From NCBI GenBank assembly GCA_964429915.1, contig CAYSDZ010000005.1, positions 1-64,000 on the forward strand: a stretch of 64,000 bases of DNA, given 5' to 3'. Below the pieces are notes generated by a model. That model was not told the DNA's origin. It saw only the letters and a list, made by a program, of their open reading frames with translations, and searched no databases. Positions 53,244 through 62,369 of this stretch are shown piece by piece. How positions within the stretch are numbered: the first letter of the stretch is position 1; every line of letters begins with the position of its first letter. Origin of the DNA: Alteromonas_F sp964429915 (GTDB lineage: Bacteria; Pseudomonadota; Gammaproteobacteria; Enterobacterales; Alteromonadaceae). The position numbers and the translations under genes are program-made.

Positions 53244-54430
53244 ATTCTTCCGCCATGCCATTTGATTCAAGCACTATTGTAGGTAAAAAGTGCATTGTTG
53301 TAGCGCCCTCAGGTTATCTCAACGGAAGAGGGGCGCGCTCCGGAGAGTTTGTTGATTCCTTCGATTTTGTCGTTAAGTGCACAAGAACAATTGACATAAC
53401 GGATGATAATTACGAACTAGGAAAGCGGTGTGACTTATGGTTTGGTTTACCTTTTTATGCGAAATTGCCTTGGCAGTTGAGTGACGACATTCATTGTAAG
53501 TTCGCAGCTAAACACTTATTTTTCCAGCCGAAGTTAGACAGGTACAAAGAGATATGGGATGAATCAATCGCCCATTTTAAGTCGCGAAATCTCGCACAGC
53601 AGGTATCTTGGAGCGAAGCACCAACACACTTATACGAAAGGTTAATCAAACAGTTTGACTGCATTCCTTTTACTGGCGTTTTTGCAATTTTCGTCCTATT
53701 AGAGTTAGGTGCGAGCGAAGTGTATGCTTATGGGCATGATTTTTACTTGACGGGATACTTTGATAATGTCGCCCCTGCACAATTAAGTAATAGCGATTGG
53801 CATAAATTGAAACCGCAGATGCAATTTCTTTGGCATTTGTTGCAAACAGAGCCTCGATTTAAGTGTGATAAGAACTTATCTCAGTTATTAACACGTGAAT
53901 TTGGTAGTGAAGCAAAAAAGGAAGCTAGCTCACAGGCACTATTGGCGTCAGATTGCGATTTTTTTTTATCACAGTCTCCTTCCCAAACACTTATTTTTAG
54001 AAGTAACAACATTCAGTGTTTTACAAAAAATCTGCAAATTATTAAATCGTTTATTGACTGCGAGTTCTTGTTTGTACTAGCACAAATAAGTGTTGTCGAT
54101 GAACTAGCACTGCATGTGAAAAATATTGTTACCTACCCCTCAGATAAGCCTTTCGATAGCCAATTAGCATTATCGCTGACAACGCTTCATGAGCATGTCT
54201 TTCATCAATGCCTTGTTCCTTACAATGGCGAAAAGCTCAGTACATATTTAGAAATTTTTAAGGTTATTAGCGCACTCAAAATAAAACGCACTTACTTAGT
54301 GTCCCAAAGAGGTGCGTTAATTGAAATTAGTAACGTAAATAGGATAGTCGAAGAAATTGAAGAATATTTAAGCGTTAGAGAACGATATCAATTGTTAGCG
54401 TCCAAGTACGATAGGAAACATTGTGTCTAA
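53240..54430 (+). CDS. GT29-like putative sialyltransferase
   Basis: 396 aa from a TTG at 53240 that overlaps the previous stop (an ATG at 53255 is the alternative). The segment KKCIVVAPSGYLNGRG ... VDSFDFVVKCTRTID (about 17-52) resembles the large sialyl motif of GT29 enzymes, and FTGVFAIFVLLELGASEVYAYGHDFY (about 143-168) the small motif. The last 150 residues are unassigned. The nearby CMP-nonulosonate genes make transfer of a sialic-acid-like sugar plausible. GT29 relatives are mainly eukaryotic, with some marine bacteria, so the call rests on motifs and context and should be treated as tentative. Confidence 0.6.
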   Translation: MNSSAMPFDSSTIVGKKCIVVAPSGYLNGRGARSGEFVDSFDFVVKCTRTIDITDDNYELGKRCDLWFGLPFYAKLPWQLSDDIHCKFAAKHLFFQPKLDRYKEIWDESIAHFKSRNLAQQVSWSEAPTHLYERLIKQFDCIPFTGVFAIFVLLELGASEVYAYGHDFYLTGYFDNVAPAQLSNSDWHKLKPQMQFLWHLLQTEPRFKCDKNLSQLLTREFGSEAKKEASSQALLASDCDFFLSQSPSQTLIFRSNNIQCFTKNLQIIKSFIDCEFLFVLAQISVVDELALHVKNIVTYPSDKPFDSQLALSLTTLHEHVFHQCLVPYNGEKLSTYLEIFKVISALKIKRTYLVSQRGALIEISNVNRIVEEIEEYLSVRERYQLLASKYDRKHCV

Positions 54431-55691
54431 TCAGCAAAGTATCAACTCTGTAAGGCTAGCTTACAATATACACTTTAAGAGTATCGTGCAGCTTGAACAT
54501 GATGATTACTGCATTGTTGGAGATGGAGATTACGTCGTAAATCTTCTTGACATAATTACAAAAACACACGGCAATTTACCTAAGTTCATCTACGTTAGAC
54601 AAGTAAACCCCAAGTTGCCAGAAAAACTCCAGATTGCTGAAAGTGCCATCAATGAATGTCCAACGCGATGCTTAGTGCTTGGAACGAACCTTTTTCAAAA
54701 AGAAATAATTGAAAGGTTAGAACAGTACATACCAACGGGTACTGACTTGGTTGATGTTTTAATGGGACGTTACGGTACAAAAACGCAACACTTTTATACT
54801 CAAAAAATACAAAATAGCCAACGGTACGTTTTGTTTTATGCAATAAACCCAGTAGAAAATATCGAAAATTATCTCGGTAATTTCGTGTCTTGGTTAAATT
54901 CGTTTGACGTGTTTTTTTTTACACGCCACCCTCTTCAATATGTGGATGAAAAAACGATAGCAAATGCACTTGCTATTTTTATGTGGAATGGCGCTATGCC
55001 AATTTATCAGACAGCTATTGACCAGTGTAAAAAGCTACAGCGTAACGTTACTTTCGTTGAATGTGGTTTTTTTCCACAAAAATCATTTTTTTATTTTGAT
55101 AAAGAAGGGGTAAATGCAAAAAGCCAATTGATGAAACAAGACCTCTCATCTATCACTGAAAATGACATATTAAATGTGCAAGATGCGAAACATAGATTAA
55201 ATAGGCTAAGGGAAAACCACGCAAAACAAAAAGCAGGGTATATTTTCGCTCCGTTACAAGTTCCAACAGATTCTAATGTTGTCTTGCATTCAAGATTTAA
55301 AAACGGCATGCAGGAATTCATCGATTTTATTGAAAAAAAGTATAGTGATTACTCAATTATATTTAAACCACATCCAAAAGACAGACATTCAGAAAATTAT
55401 AGGTTTTATAATGGCGTACTTTCTACAGAACCGACGCTCGACCTTATTATTGGTGCTGATTTGGTGCACGGGATCAATTCGTCAGTACTTTTTGAAGCAG
55501 AGTTGCTGGGCAAAAAAGTCATTGCTGAAGGTGAGTGTTTGCTAAATCATAAAGGTAGCGATCGGAAAAGCGTGTTAGCAGCAATGATCAGTAGACAGTT
55601 TTCTTCCAGTCAAACTCAATTTCAGTGGGAAAAAATTGAGGCCTATTCGCATTTATCACAAGACAAAACATGTCCAAAACTGAGGCAGTAA
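54423..55691 (+). CDS. Capsule-type (KpsS/KpsC-like) glycosyltransferase
   Basis: 422 aa from a GTG at 54423 that overlaps the previous gene by eight bases. The C-terminal half has GYIFAPLQVPTDSNVVLHS, IIFKPHPKDRHSENY and VHGINSSVLFEAELLGKKVIAEG, the pattern of capsule polysaccharide and polysialyl-type GT-B enzymes. The N-terminal half is not recognised. It lies between the GT29-like gene and neuB, so it may act on nonulosonate or Kdo-like sugars. Acceptor unknown. Confidence 0.65.
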   Translation: MSNQQSINSVRLAYNIHFKSIVQLEHDDYCIVGDGDYVVNLLDIITKTHGNLPKFIYVRQVNPKLPEKLQIAESAINECPTRCLVLGTNLFQKEIIERLEQYIPTGTDLVDVLMGRYGTKTQHFYTQKIQNSQRYVLFYAINPVENIENYLGNFVSWLNSFDVFFFTRHPLQYVDEKTIANALAIFMWNGAMPIYQTAIDQCKKLQRNVTFVECGFFPQKSFFYFDKEGVNAKSQLMKQDLSSITENDILNVQDAKHRLNRLRENHAKQKAGYIFAPLQVPTDSNVVLHSRFKNGMQEFIDFIEKKYSDYSIIFKPHPKDRHSENYRFYNGVLSTEPTLDLIIGADLVHGINSSVLFEAELLGKKVIAEGECLLNHKGSDRKSVLAAMISRQFSSSQTQFQWEKIEAYSHLSQDKTCPKLRQ

Positions 55692-56752
55692 ATAAAGCTA
55701 TGAATGTTTCAAGAGAGTTTGTTTTAGGCAATCGGACAATCAGTCATGCAGAGACACCTTTGGTAATCGCTGAAATTGGCATTAATCATGAGGGTAGTTT
55801 AAAGGTTGCTAAAGAAATGGTAGATGCAGCCTATGCAGCAGGCGCAGAAGTAATCAAGCATCAAACACATGTCGTGTCAGATGAGATGACAGCAGCGGCT
55901 CAGAGAGTGGTTCCAGGGAACACTGATGTATCTATTTTTGACGTGATGGAAAGGTGTGCTCTCAGCGAAAATGATGAGATTGAATTAAAAGCGTATGTCG
56001 AAGATAAAGGTTTAATTTATTTAAGTACCCCCTTTTCAAGAGCCGCAGCCGACAGACTATTCAAGATGGGAGTGTGTGGTTTCAAAATTGGTTCGGGTGA
56101 ATGTAACAACCTACCTCTCATTGAGCACATTGCAGAATTCGGTCTTCCAATGATAATCAGCACGGGAATGAATAACTTAGATTCGGTTAAACAAACCGTA
56201 GCAGTCGTTGAAAAATTTAATGTACCTTACGCCTTACTGCACACTACTAATTTATACCCAACACCCAGTCATCTAGTCCGCTTAGGTGGAATGCAGGAAC
56301 TCCAAAGGGCATTCCCCAATATTAATATTGGACTATCTGACCATACAACTGGCAACTACGCATGCTTTGCTGCAGTTGCTTTGGGGGCAACTATTGTAGA
56401 ACGACATTTCACTGACAGCATGACGAGAAAAGGTCCTGACATCGTTAACTCTATGGATCCGCAAACACTCACAGAGTTAATTGAAGGCGTGACTGAAATA
56501 GCAAAAATGCGAGGTGGCAATAAAGAAGCAGCTCAAGAGGAAACGGTCACTAGTAATTTTGCATTTGCTACCGTTGTGGCAATAAAACCAATTAAAAAAG
56601 GCGACATTTTTTCAACAGAAAATATATGGGTGAAACGGCCAGGAACAGGAGCGATTCAGGCTCGGCACTTTAATGAAATTTTAGGCAAGCAAGCGATGTG
56701 CGATATTAAATTTGATGCCCATTTGAGATGGAATGATATTGGTGAAAGTTAA
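55670..56752 (+). CDS. neuB: Nonulosonic acid synthase (NeuB/LegI type)
   Basis: 360 aa (350 from an ATG at 55700). The barrel shows EIGINHEGSLKVAKEMVDAA, EVIKHQTHVVSDEM, STPFSRAAADRL, IGSGECNNLPLIEHIA, LHTTNLYPTP and GLSDHTTGNYACFAAVALGAT. A SAF domain is at about 290-355. It differs clearly from PseI and belongs to the NeuB/LegI side, making Neu5Ac from ManNAc or legionaminic acid from its 6-deoxy analogue. Followed by neuC- and neuA-type genes. Which sugar is made cannot be decided here. Confidence 0.88.
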   Translation: MSKTEAVNKAMNVSREFVLGNRTISHAETPLVIAEIGINHEGSLKVAKEMVDAAYAAGAEVIKHQTHVVSDEMTAAAQRVVPGNTDVSIFDVMERCALSENDEIELKAYVEDKGLIYLSTPFSRAAADRLFKMGVCGFKIGSGECNNLPLIEHIAEFGLPMIISTGMNNLDSVKQTVAVVEKFNVPYALLHTTNLYPTPSHLVRLGGMQELQRAFPNINIGLSDHTTGNYACFAAVALGATIVERHFTDSMTRKGPDIVNSMDPQTLTELIEGVTEIAKMRGGNKEAAQEETVTSNFAFATVVAIKPIKKGDIFSTENIWVKRPGTGAIQARHFNEILGKQAMCDIKFDAHLRWNDIGES

Positions 56753-57884
56753 AAAAATTGTATTTTTAACGGGCACTAGGGCTGACTTTGGTAAACTAAA
56801 GTCACTCATATCTATCACTCAACAGTGTGCCGCTTTTGAAACACATATTTTTGCTACGGGCATGCATTTAAATTCCAAGTATGGAAAAACAGTCATTGAA
56901 ATTATCAGGTCTGGTTTTGAAAACGTCTTCCAATTTATTAATCATGACACTATTGACAATATGGACAGGACTTTAGCAAAAACAATTGATGGTTTTTCTC
57001 TTTACATAAAAGAGGTCCAACCCGATCTGATTGTTGTACACGGAGACAGAGTAGAGGCGCTAGCGGGTGCAATTACGGGAAGCATTAACAATATTCTTGT
57101 TGCTCATGTTGAAGGAGGAGAAATATCAGGCACGATAGATGAAGTAATTCGTCATGCTGTTAGTAAAATGTCGCATATACACTTTGTTGCAAACGATAAA
57201 GCGAAAAAACGCTTAATTCAGTTAGGAGAAAAGCCAAGTCATGTGTTTGTTATTGGCTCACCCGATTTGGATTTGATGAATCTTGATTCCTTGCCTTCGC
57301 TTCATGTCGTACGACAATACTATCAAATAGATTTTTGTAATTACGCGATTGCTATGTTTCATCCAGTAACTACTGAGTACGCTTGTATTGCTGAACATGC
57401 AAGCCAATTCGTGAGTGCGCTTATTGAAAGCGCTGAAAACTATGTAGTGATATTTCCCAATAACGATTTAGGCAGTTTAGAGATTCTGAGGGAATATGAA
57501 AAACTACAGCCTATAAACAGATTTCGTGTTTTTCCCTCTTTGCGGTTTGAGTATTTTTTGCGCTTATTACAAAGTGCTGACTTTATTATTGGTAATTCTA
57601 GCGCTGGTTTGAGAGAGGCTCCCTTTTACGGAACACCCACGGTTGATATTGGCTCAAGACAACTTAATCGAGCAAAAGCACGAACGATACTGCATTGTGG
57701 ATACCGAAAAAATGAAATTCTTGCATCTATTTGCGATGTTCAGGCACTAGATGGAAAAGCAGAACACGCAGAAAAGTACAATTTCGGTTGTGGTAACAGC
57801 GACAAGCAGTTTTTACAGTTGCTAGAAGGCACTGAAATTTGGAAGATCAATCATCAAAAGCAGTTCCAAGAACTTGACATGTAA
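56733..57884 (+). CDS. neuC: Hydrolysing UDP-sugar 2-epimerase (NeuC/LegG type)
   Basis: 383 aa from an ATG inside the end of neuB (a GTG at 56742 is another option). The family blocks are FLTGTRADFGKLKSLI, VVHGDRVEALAGAI, HVEGGEISGTIDEVIRHAVSKMSHIHF and IGNSSAGLREAPFYGTPTVDIGSRQ. It removes UDP and inverts C2, giving ManNAc from UDP-GlcNAc, or the diacetamido sugar for legionaminate. The dehydratase and aminotransferase of the legionaminate route (legB, legC) are not beside it. Confidence 0.87.
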   Translation: MILVKVKKIVFLTGTRADFGKLKSLISITQQCAAFETHIFATGMHLNSKYGKTVIEIIRSGFENVFQFINHDTIDNMDRTLAKTIDGFSLYIKEVQPDLIVVHGDRVEALAGAITGSINNILVAHVEGGEISGTIDEVIRHAVSKMSHIHFVANDKAKKRLIQLGEKPSHVFVIGSPDLDLMNLDSLPSLHVVRQYYQIDFCNYAIAMFHPVTTEYACIAEHASQFVSALIESAENYVVIFPNNDLGSLEILREYEKLQPINRFRVFPSLRFEYFLRLLQSADFIIGNSSAGLREAPFYGTPTVDIGSRQLNRAKARTILHCGYRKNEILASICDVQALDGKAEHAEKYNFGCGNSDKQFLQLLEGTEIWKINHQKQFQELDM

Positions 57885-57893
57885 GGACCTTGT

Positions 57894-58595
57894 TTGAGAC
57901 ATAAAATTGCGGCAATTATACCTGCCAGAGCTGACTCTAAAGGAGTTCTAGGTAAAAACTTTCGTTCCATTAATAATCAGCCACTTATTTGGTGGTCTAT
58001 AAAAGCTGCATTGAATGCAAGGTGTATCGAAAACGTTTTTGTTACCACAGATTCTAAAGAAATACTTAAATTTGCCGAATCAAAGAATATAGAGAGTATT
58101 GAAAGGCCCAGTCTCTTGGCAAGTGATAATGCTTCTATGCTCGACGTAATAGATCATACGATAAAGCAAGAGTCATTTAAGAAGCATGCATTTTCCCACA
58201 TTTGTTTATTACAACCGACTTCTCCTTTAAGAACAGAGAAGCATATTGATAGGGCGTTTCAAAAAATGATGGATTTTTCAACAAATGCGGTGATCAGCGT
58301 CACGCCGAAAAATAGTGAATGCTTGAAATGGTTTTTATTTGATCAAGACTTTATCAGCCCAGCGGCATGTAACCCCCAGTTTCCTTTTTATCAGCGACAA
58401 AATCTGCCTCAAGTTTACGCGGCTAATGGCGCTATATATTTAATAGAAACGCACGCTTTCATAAAATATAGGTCATTGATTACGCCTACAACAGTAGGTT
58501 TTGAAATGAGCGCCGAAGAAAGTATAGATATTGATAATATAGACGATTTCACTATAGCAGAAAAGATAATGCGGCAATCAGATTTCGGGCGCTGA
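57894..58595 (+). CDS. neuA: CMP-nonulosonic acid synthetase (NeuA/LegF type)
   Basis: 233 aa from a TTG at 57894, with TAAGGA upstream. The CTP-binding motif IPARADSKGVLGKNF, VTTDSKEILKFAESKNI and LLQPTSPLRTEKHI mark it as a second CMP-sugar synthetase distinct from pseF. With neuB and neuC it completes the last three steps of a second nonulosonate pathway. Confidence 0.87.
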   Translation: MRHKIAAIIPARADSKGVLGKNFRSINNQPLIWWSIKAALNARCIENVFVTTDSKEILKFAESKNIESIERPSLLASDNASMLDVIDHTIKQESFKKHAFSHICLLQPTSPLRTEKHIDRAFQKMMDFSTNAVISVTPKNSECLKWFLFDQDFISPAACNPQFPFYQRQNLPQVYAANGAIYLIETHAFIKYRSLITPTTVGFEMSAEESIDIDNIDDFTIAEKIMRQSDFGR

Positions 58596-58626
58596 TTAGC
58601 CATAGTTAAAAATAGAGTAAATATAT

Positions 58627-59289
58627 ATGACAACAGACATATTTGGATTTAGTGCCGAAAAATGCTGGGATTATGAGAATGGATTTTATCTTACTAGCCA
58701 TGTTACCCGTATTGCAAAATTACTCGCTCATTATGAGTTGTATAAATCTATCGTAAATTTGCCCGGCCACGTTATTGAGTGTGGCGTGTTTAAGGGTGCC
58801 TCGTTAACGCGTTTTGCAACGTTTAGAGAGTTACTAGAAAGTCCTTATTCAAGAAAAATCATTGGTTTTGATGCTTTTGGTACTTTTCCTGTGCCAAAAA
58901 ATGAATCGGACGCTAAGTTTGTTAAAACGTTTGAAGAAGAGTCAGGTAGTGGGATACCAGTAGACGAATTAAAAAAAGCGTTTAATCTTAAGTCGATTAA
59001 CAATGTTGAGTTGATTAAAGGCGATATAAACACAACCGTGCCGCAATATGTGTCTGAGCACCCTGAATTAAAGATTGCTTTATTGCATATAGATGTGGAT
59101 GTTTATCAACCTACAAAAACAACTATCGAGCACATGTTCCAAAAGGTGGTTCCCGGTGGGTTAATTGTGTTAGATGACTATGGAACCGTTGCGGGTGAAA
59201 CAAACGCAGTCGACGAATTAATAAACAGATGTAAGGTTAAAGTGCAAAAACTACCTATTTCGCATATCCCAGCCTTTATTCGTAAATAA
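58627..59289 (+). CDS. TylF/MycF-family sugar O-methyltransferase
   Basis: 220 aa. It has HVIECGVFKGASLTRFATF (SAM motif I), IGFDAFGTFPVP, LLHIDVDVYQPTKTTIEHMFQKVVPGGLIVLDDYGT, the metal-binding acidic cluster of TylF-type enzymes. These methylate sugar hydroxyls. Placed next to neuA, it may methylate a flagellin nonulosonate or neutral sugar. Start ATG. Confidence 0.8.
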   Translation: MTTDIFGFSAEKCWDYENGFYLTSHVTRIAKLLAHYELYKSIVNLPGHVIECGVFKGASLTRFATFRELLESPYSRKIIGFDAFGTFPVPKNESDAKFVKTFEEESGSGIPVDELKKAFNLKSINNVELIKGDINTTVPQYVSEHPELKIALLHIDVDVYQPTKTTIEHMFQKVVPGGLIVLDDYGTVAGETNAVDELINRCKVKVQKLPISHIPAFIRK

Positions 59290-59304
59290 CACCAAGAGAA
59301 AAAA

Positions 59305-60246
59305 ATGAAAACGATATTAGTAACAGGTGCATGCGGTTACAAGGGGTCGGTGTTAGTACCTAAACTCTTGAATAATGGATATAAAGTGAAAGCATTAGAT
59401 ACTCAGTGGTTTGGCAATTACTTACCGAAACACCAAAACTTAGAATTACTGAAAATGGATGTAAGAGATACGTCAAATATTCCTCTTGGCGGTGTAGATA
59501 CAATTATTCATCTTGCTTCTATCGCTAATGATCCCTGTGGTGATTTAAACCCAAAATTAACTTGGGAAGTCAGTGCTTTAGCAACAATGCAACTGGCTGA
59601 CTTAGCAGTGAGAAACCAGATCAATCACTTTATTTACGCTTCTTCTGGCAGTGTTTATGGTGTTAAACAAGAAGAGCAGGTAACAGAAGATCTCAGTTTG
59701 GAACCTATTTCTGAATACAATAAAACGAAAATGGTCGCTGAGAGAGTGCTGCTTAGTTACCAAGATCAAATGAATGTTCAAATAGTGCGACCAGCTACAG
59801 TGTGTGGGCTGTCGCCTAGGATGCGACTCGATGTGGCCGTAAACATGCTTACCATGCAAGCTATAAAAAATGGCCGTATTACTGTATTTGGCGGTAATCA
59901 GGCAAGGCCCAATATCCACATCGAAGATATTACCGATTTATATCTGTATTTTTTGAAGCACCCTGAGATTCAGGGCGTATTTAATGCTGGATTTGAAAAT
60001 ATCACGATACTGGATATTGCTCGTTTGCTTCAAAAAAGAACGGATGCAGAGGTCATCACTACCCCTTCAAATGATCCTCGGTCCTATCGGATAAATTCCG
60101 ATAAATTACTTCAAACAGGATTCCGGCCCAAATATTGCGTTAAAGATGCAGTTGAACAAATAATTGACGCTTTTAATTCAGGTTTACTGAAAGATTCTAC
60201 TAACTGGTATAACTTGAAATGGATGGAAGAAAATAAATTAGTGTAG
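59305..60246 (+). CDS. NAD-dependent sugar epimerase/dehydratase
   Basis: 313 aa extended SDR. The Rossmann motif is ILVTGACGYKGSVLVPKLL, the catalytic block YASSGSVYG and SEYNKTKMVAE holds the YxxxK pair. The block HIEDITDLYLYFL is also typical. It changes a nucleotide sugar, but the exact reaction cannot be assigned. It starts 15 bases after the methyltransferase gene. Confidence 0.8.
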   Translation: MKTILVTGACGYKGSVLVPKLLNNGYKVKALDTQWFGNYLPKHQNLELLKMDVRDTSNIPLGGVDTIIHLASIANDPCGDLNPKLTWEVSALATMQLADLAVRNQINHFIYASSGSVYGVKQEEQVTEDLSLEPISEYNKTKMVAERVLLSYQDQMNVQIVRPATVCGLSPRMRLDVAVNMLTMQAIKNGRITVFGGNQARPNIHIEDITDLYLYFLKHPEIQGVFNAGFENITILDIARLLQKRTDAEVITTPSNDPRSYRINSDKLLQTGFRPKYCVKDAVEQIIDAFNSGLLKDSTNWYNLKWMEENKLV

Positions 60247-60277
60247 TGCTAAGTTTGGAAAAAAGGCAGTAATAGTT

Positions 60278-61771
60278 ATGTTATGCGAAATGTTAAAAGA
60301 TATAGACACGGCATTAACATGTGAAAACTTTGAGTTAGCCCTAGATCATGTAGAAAACTTATTAGAATTCGACCCTAACAATAGTGAATTATTAAAATTA
60401 AAATTCAACGCTCTCGTTGGATTAGACAAAATTTATTGCGAATTAGGGTTCCTTAGAAAGTTGTGTTGGTATCGAAGTTCAGATGAGGAGGTTTTCTGGT
60501 TTTTATCTATTGCATTTGAAAAGAATAAAGAAACTAACAATGCGCTTATTTCGCTCGCTTTTGGACTAAGTTGTAATCGAGATAATAGCGATTTACGAGC
60601 GCAATTAAATCTAATTCTAGATGAACTGGGCTATTCTAAGTTAAGGGTTAGTTTTGTTACGTCTTGTCGGATAGGACACTTAGCATCTGAGCCTGAGGCT
60701 TGGATACGCCAAGGCCACAATTTGGTTGGTGATACTTATCATTTGTTTCTTGTTGGAGATGATGTTGCTAACACTGCTGTATTGGATGTCTTGAGTAGAT
60801 ATTTGAAAATACATCATACCCCTTTTTTTATAAATTTGCATAAAAGCAGACCAAGATTGATAAGTGAAGAGTTTTACCAGAGGCTTCCCTACGATGTTGG
60901 CTCAATGCCACGTGACCAGTTAAGTATTGATAAGCGCATCAAAGAGCTGACTACAATTTATAATCAATATAAAACCAATATCTCTTTAACCAATGCAGAG
61001 CTAGAAAAAGGCCAGCGAGAATGGGCTGATAAAGGAATCGATTTATCGAATAAAATTGTTTGTTTACATGTTAGAGATTCTGCTTATTTGGAGCAGCAAC
61101 AGCCAAATATAGATTTTTCCTATCACAGTATGAGAGATGCTTCGTTAGAAAATTATGTACCAGCAATAAAGTTTCTGGCGAACAATGGTTATACGATTGT
61201 CAGGCTTGGGCACGCAACAAACCAGAGGTTATCAATAGACATTCCTGGTTTTATTGATGCTTGTAATGATACTTCGGATTTAATGGAACTTGTCCTGTAT
61301 GACAAGTGTGAGTTTTTTTTAGGCACCAATTCAGGTCCTTTGGCTATTTCAGCGATGTTGGATAAACCTACTCTTCTTGTTAATTGCGCACCTGCCGTTT
61401 TGTTTTATGCAAAATTTGGAAGATGTATCTACAAAACACTGTGGAAAAATAAAAAGATGGTCGATTTTGATAAAATCTGCAAAGGATTGACCATAGATAA
61501 GGTAACAAACATTAAAGTAAGAGACTGTTATGATTCTCATCTTTTATCCAAGAATGGGTTTGAATATATAGAAAATACTTCGAGCGACATTTTAGATGCG
61601 GTTATAGAGTTTCATAAAGATTTAGTAACGTTTAAAAATGGTGAGGCTATTCTTGGTCCAATGCAACGAAGATTTTTAGCAAAAGTTCCCAAAAACACCG
61701 GTGCTTATAACGGTAGTACAATTCCTACGGAGAGTTTTCTCGAGCGTTATGCTAGTTCTTTCGTACTTTAG
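60278..61771 (+). CDS. TIGR04372-like glycosyltransferase with helical repeat N-terminus
   Basis: 497 aa. The first 120 residues form TPR-like helices (FELALDHVENLLEFDPNNSELLKLKFNALVGL). The C-terminal part has VCLHVRDSAYL, HSMRDASLENYVPAIKFLANNGYTIVRLGHA and FFLGTNSGPLAISAMLDKPTLLVN, a pattern I associate with the TIGR04372 glycosyltransferase family of surface polysaccharide loci. Substrate unknown; flagellin glycan extension is an inference from context. Confidence 0.7.
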   Translation: MLCEMLKDIDTALTCENFELALDHVENLLEFDPNNSELLKLKFNALVGLDKIYCELGFLRKLCWYRSSDEEVFWFLSIAFEKNKETNNALISLAFGLSCNRDNSDLRAQLNLILDELGYSKLRVSFVTSCRIGHLASEPEAWIRQGHNLVGDTYHLFLVGDDVANTAVLDVLSRYLKIHHTPFFINLHKSRPRLISEEFYQRLPYDVGSMPRDQLSIDKRIKELTTIYNQYKTNISLTNAELEKGQREWADKGIDLSNKIVCLHVRDSAYLEQQQPNIDFSYHSMRDASLENYVPAIKFLANNGYTIVRLGHATNQRLSIDIPGFIDACNDTSDLMELVLYDKCEFFLGTNSGPLAISAMLDKPTLLVNCAPAVLFYAKFGRCIYKTLWKNKKMVDFDKICKGLTIDKVTNIKVRDCYDSHLLSKNGFEYIENTSSDILDAVIEFHKDLVTFKNGEAILGPMQRRFLAKVPKNTGAYNGSTIPTESFLERYASSFVL

Positions 61772-61799
61772 CTGTGATTTTTTATTCTGGAGTAAATAA

Positions 61800-62369
61800 T
61801 TGGAAATAAAAGAGGGCTTTTATACAAATTATGCGAATAGTTTGTCTGAACAATTAATTAAATATGATTGGTCGCTAGTTGAGCAGTTCGCTCAAGACCT
61901 ACATGTTCTTTGGGAAAAGCGGAATAGATTGTTTTTGTGTGGGAATGGCGGAAGTGCGGCAAACGCTTTACACCTAGCCAATGATTTTATATACGGCGTA
62001 AACCCGGAAGGAATGGCTATTGACGCTGAAGCATTAAGTGCCAATAGTGCAGTTGTCACATGTCTTGGAAACGATATAGGTTACGATAAAATTTTCTCTC
62101 ATCAAGTTGAGCTGAAAGCTTCAGATGGTGATATTTTACTTGTGTTATCAGGAAGTGGGAATTCATCTAACATAGCCCATGCCTTACTGGCAGCCAGAAA
62201 GAAAAATGTTAAGACCTATGCGATCCTTGGATATAACGGAGGGAAAGCAAAGTTGTTAGCCGATGTCGCGCTTCATTTTCCTATTGACGACATGCAAATC
62301 TCTGAAGACTTACAGGTTATCTTAGGGCACATGTTGATGCGACGTTTAAATCAATTAATTACATCATGA
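61800..62369 (+). CDS. gmhA: Phosphoheptose isomerase-like SIS protein
   Basis: 189 aa from a TTG at 61800, seven bases after GGAG. SIS motifs FLCGNGGSAANALHLANDFIYG and LVLSGSGNSSNIAHALLAA match sedoheptulose-7-phosphate isomerase (GmhA). It would start a heptose branch, but no heptose kinase or guanylyltransferase is in view, so these may lie beyond the window. Its stop overlaps the next start (ATGA). Confidence 0.8.
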   Translation: MEIKEGFYTNYANSLSEQLIKYDWSLVEQFAQDLHVLWEKRNRLFLCGNGGSAANALHLANDFIYGVNPEGMAIDAEALSANSAVVTCLGNDIGYDKIFSHQVELKASDGDILLVLSGSGNSSNIAHALLAARKKNVKTYAILGYNGGKAKLLADVALHFPIDDMQISEDLQVILGHMLMRRLNQLITS

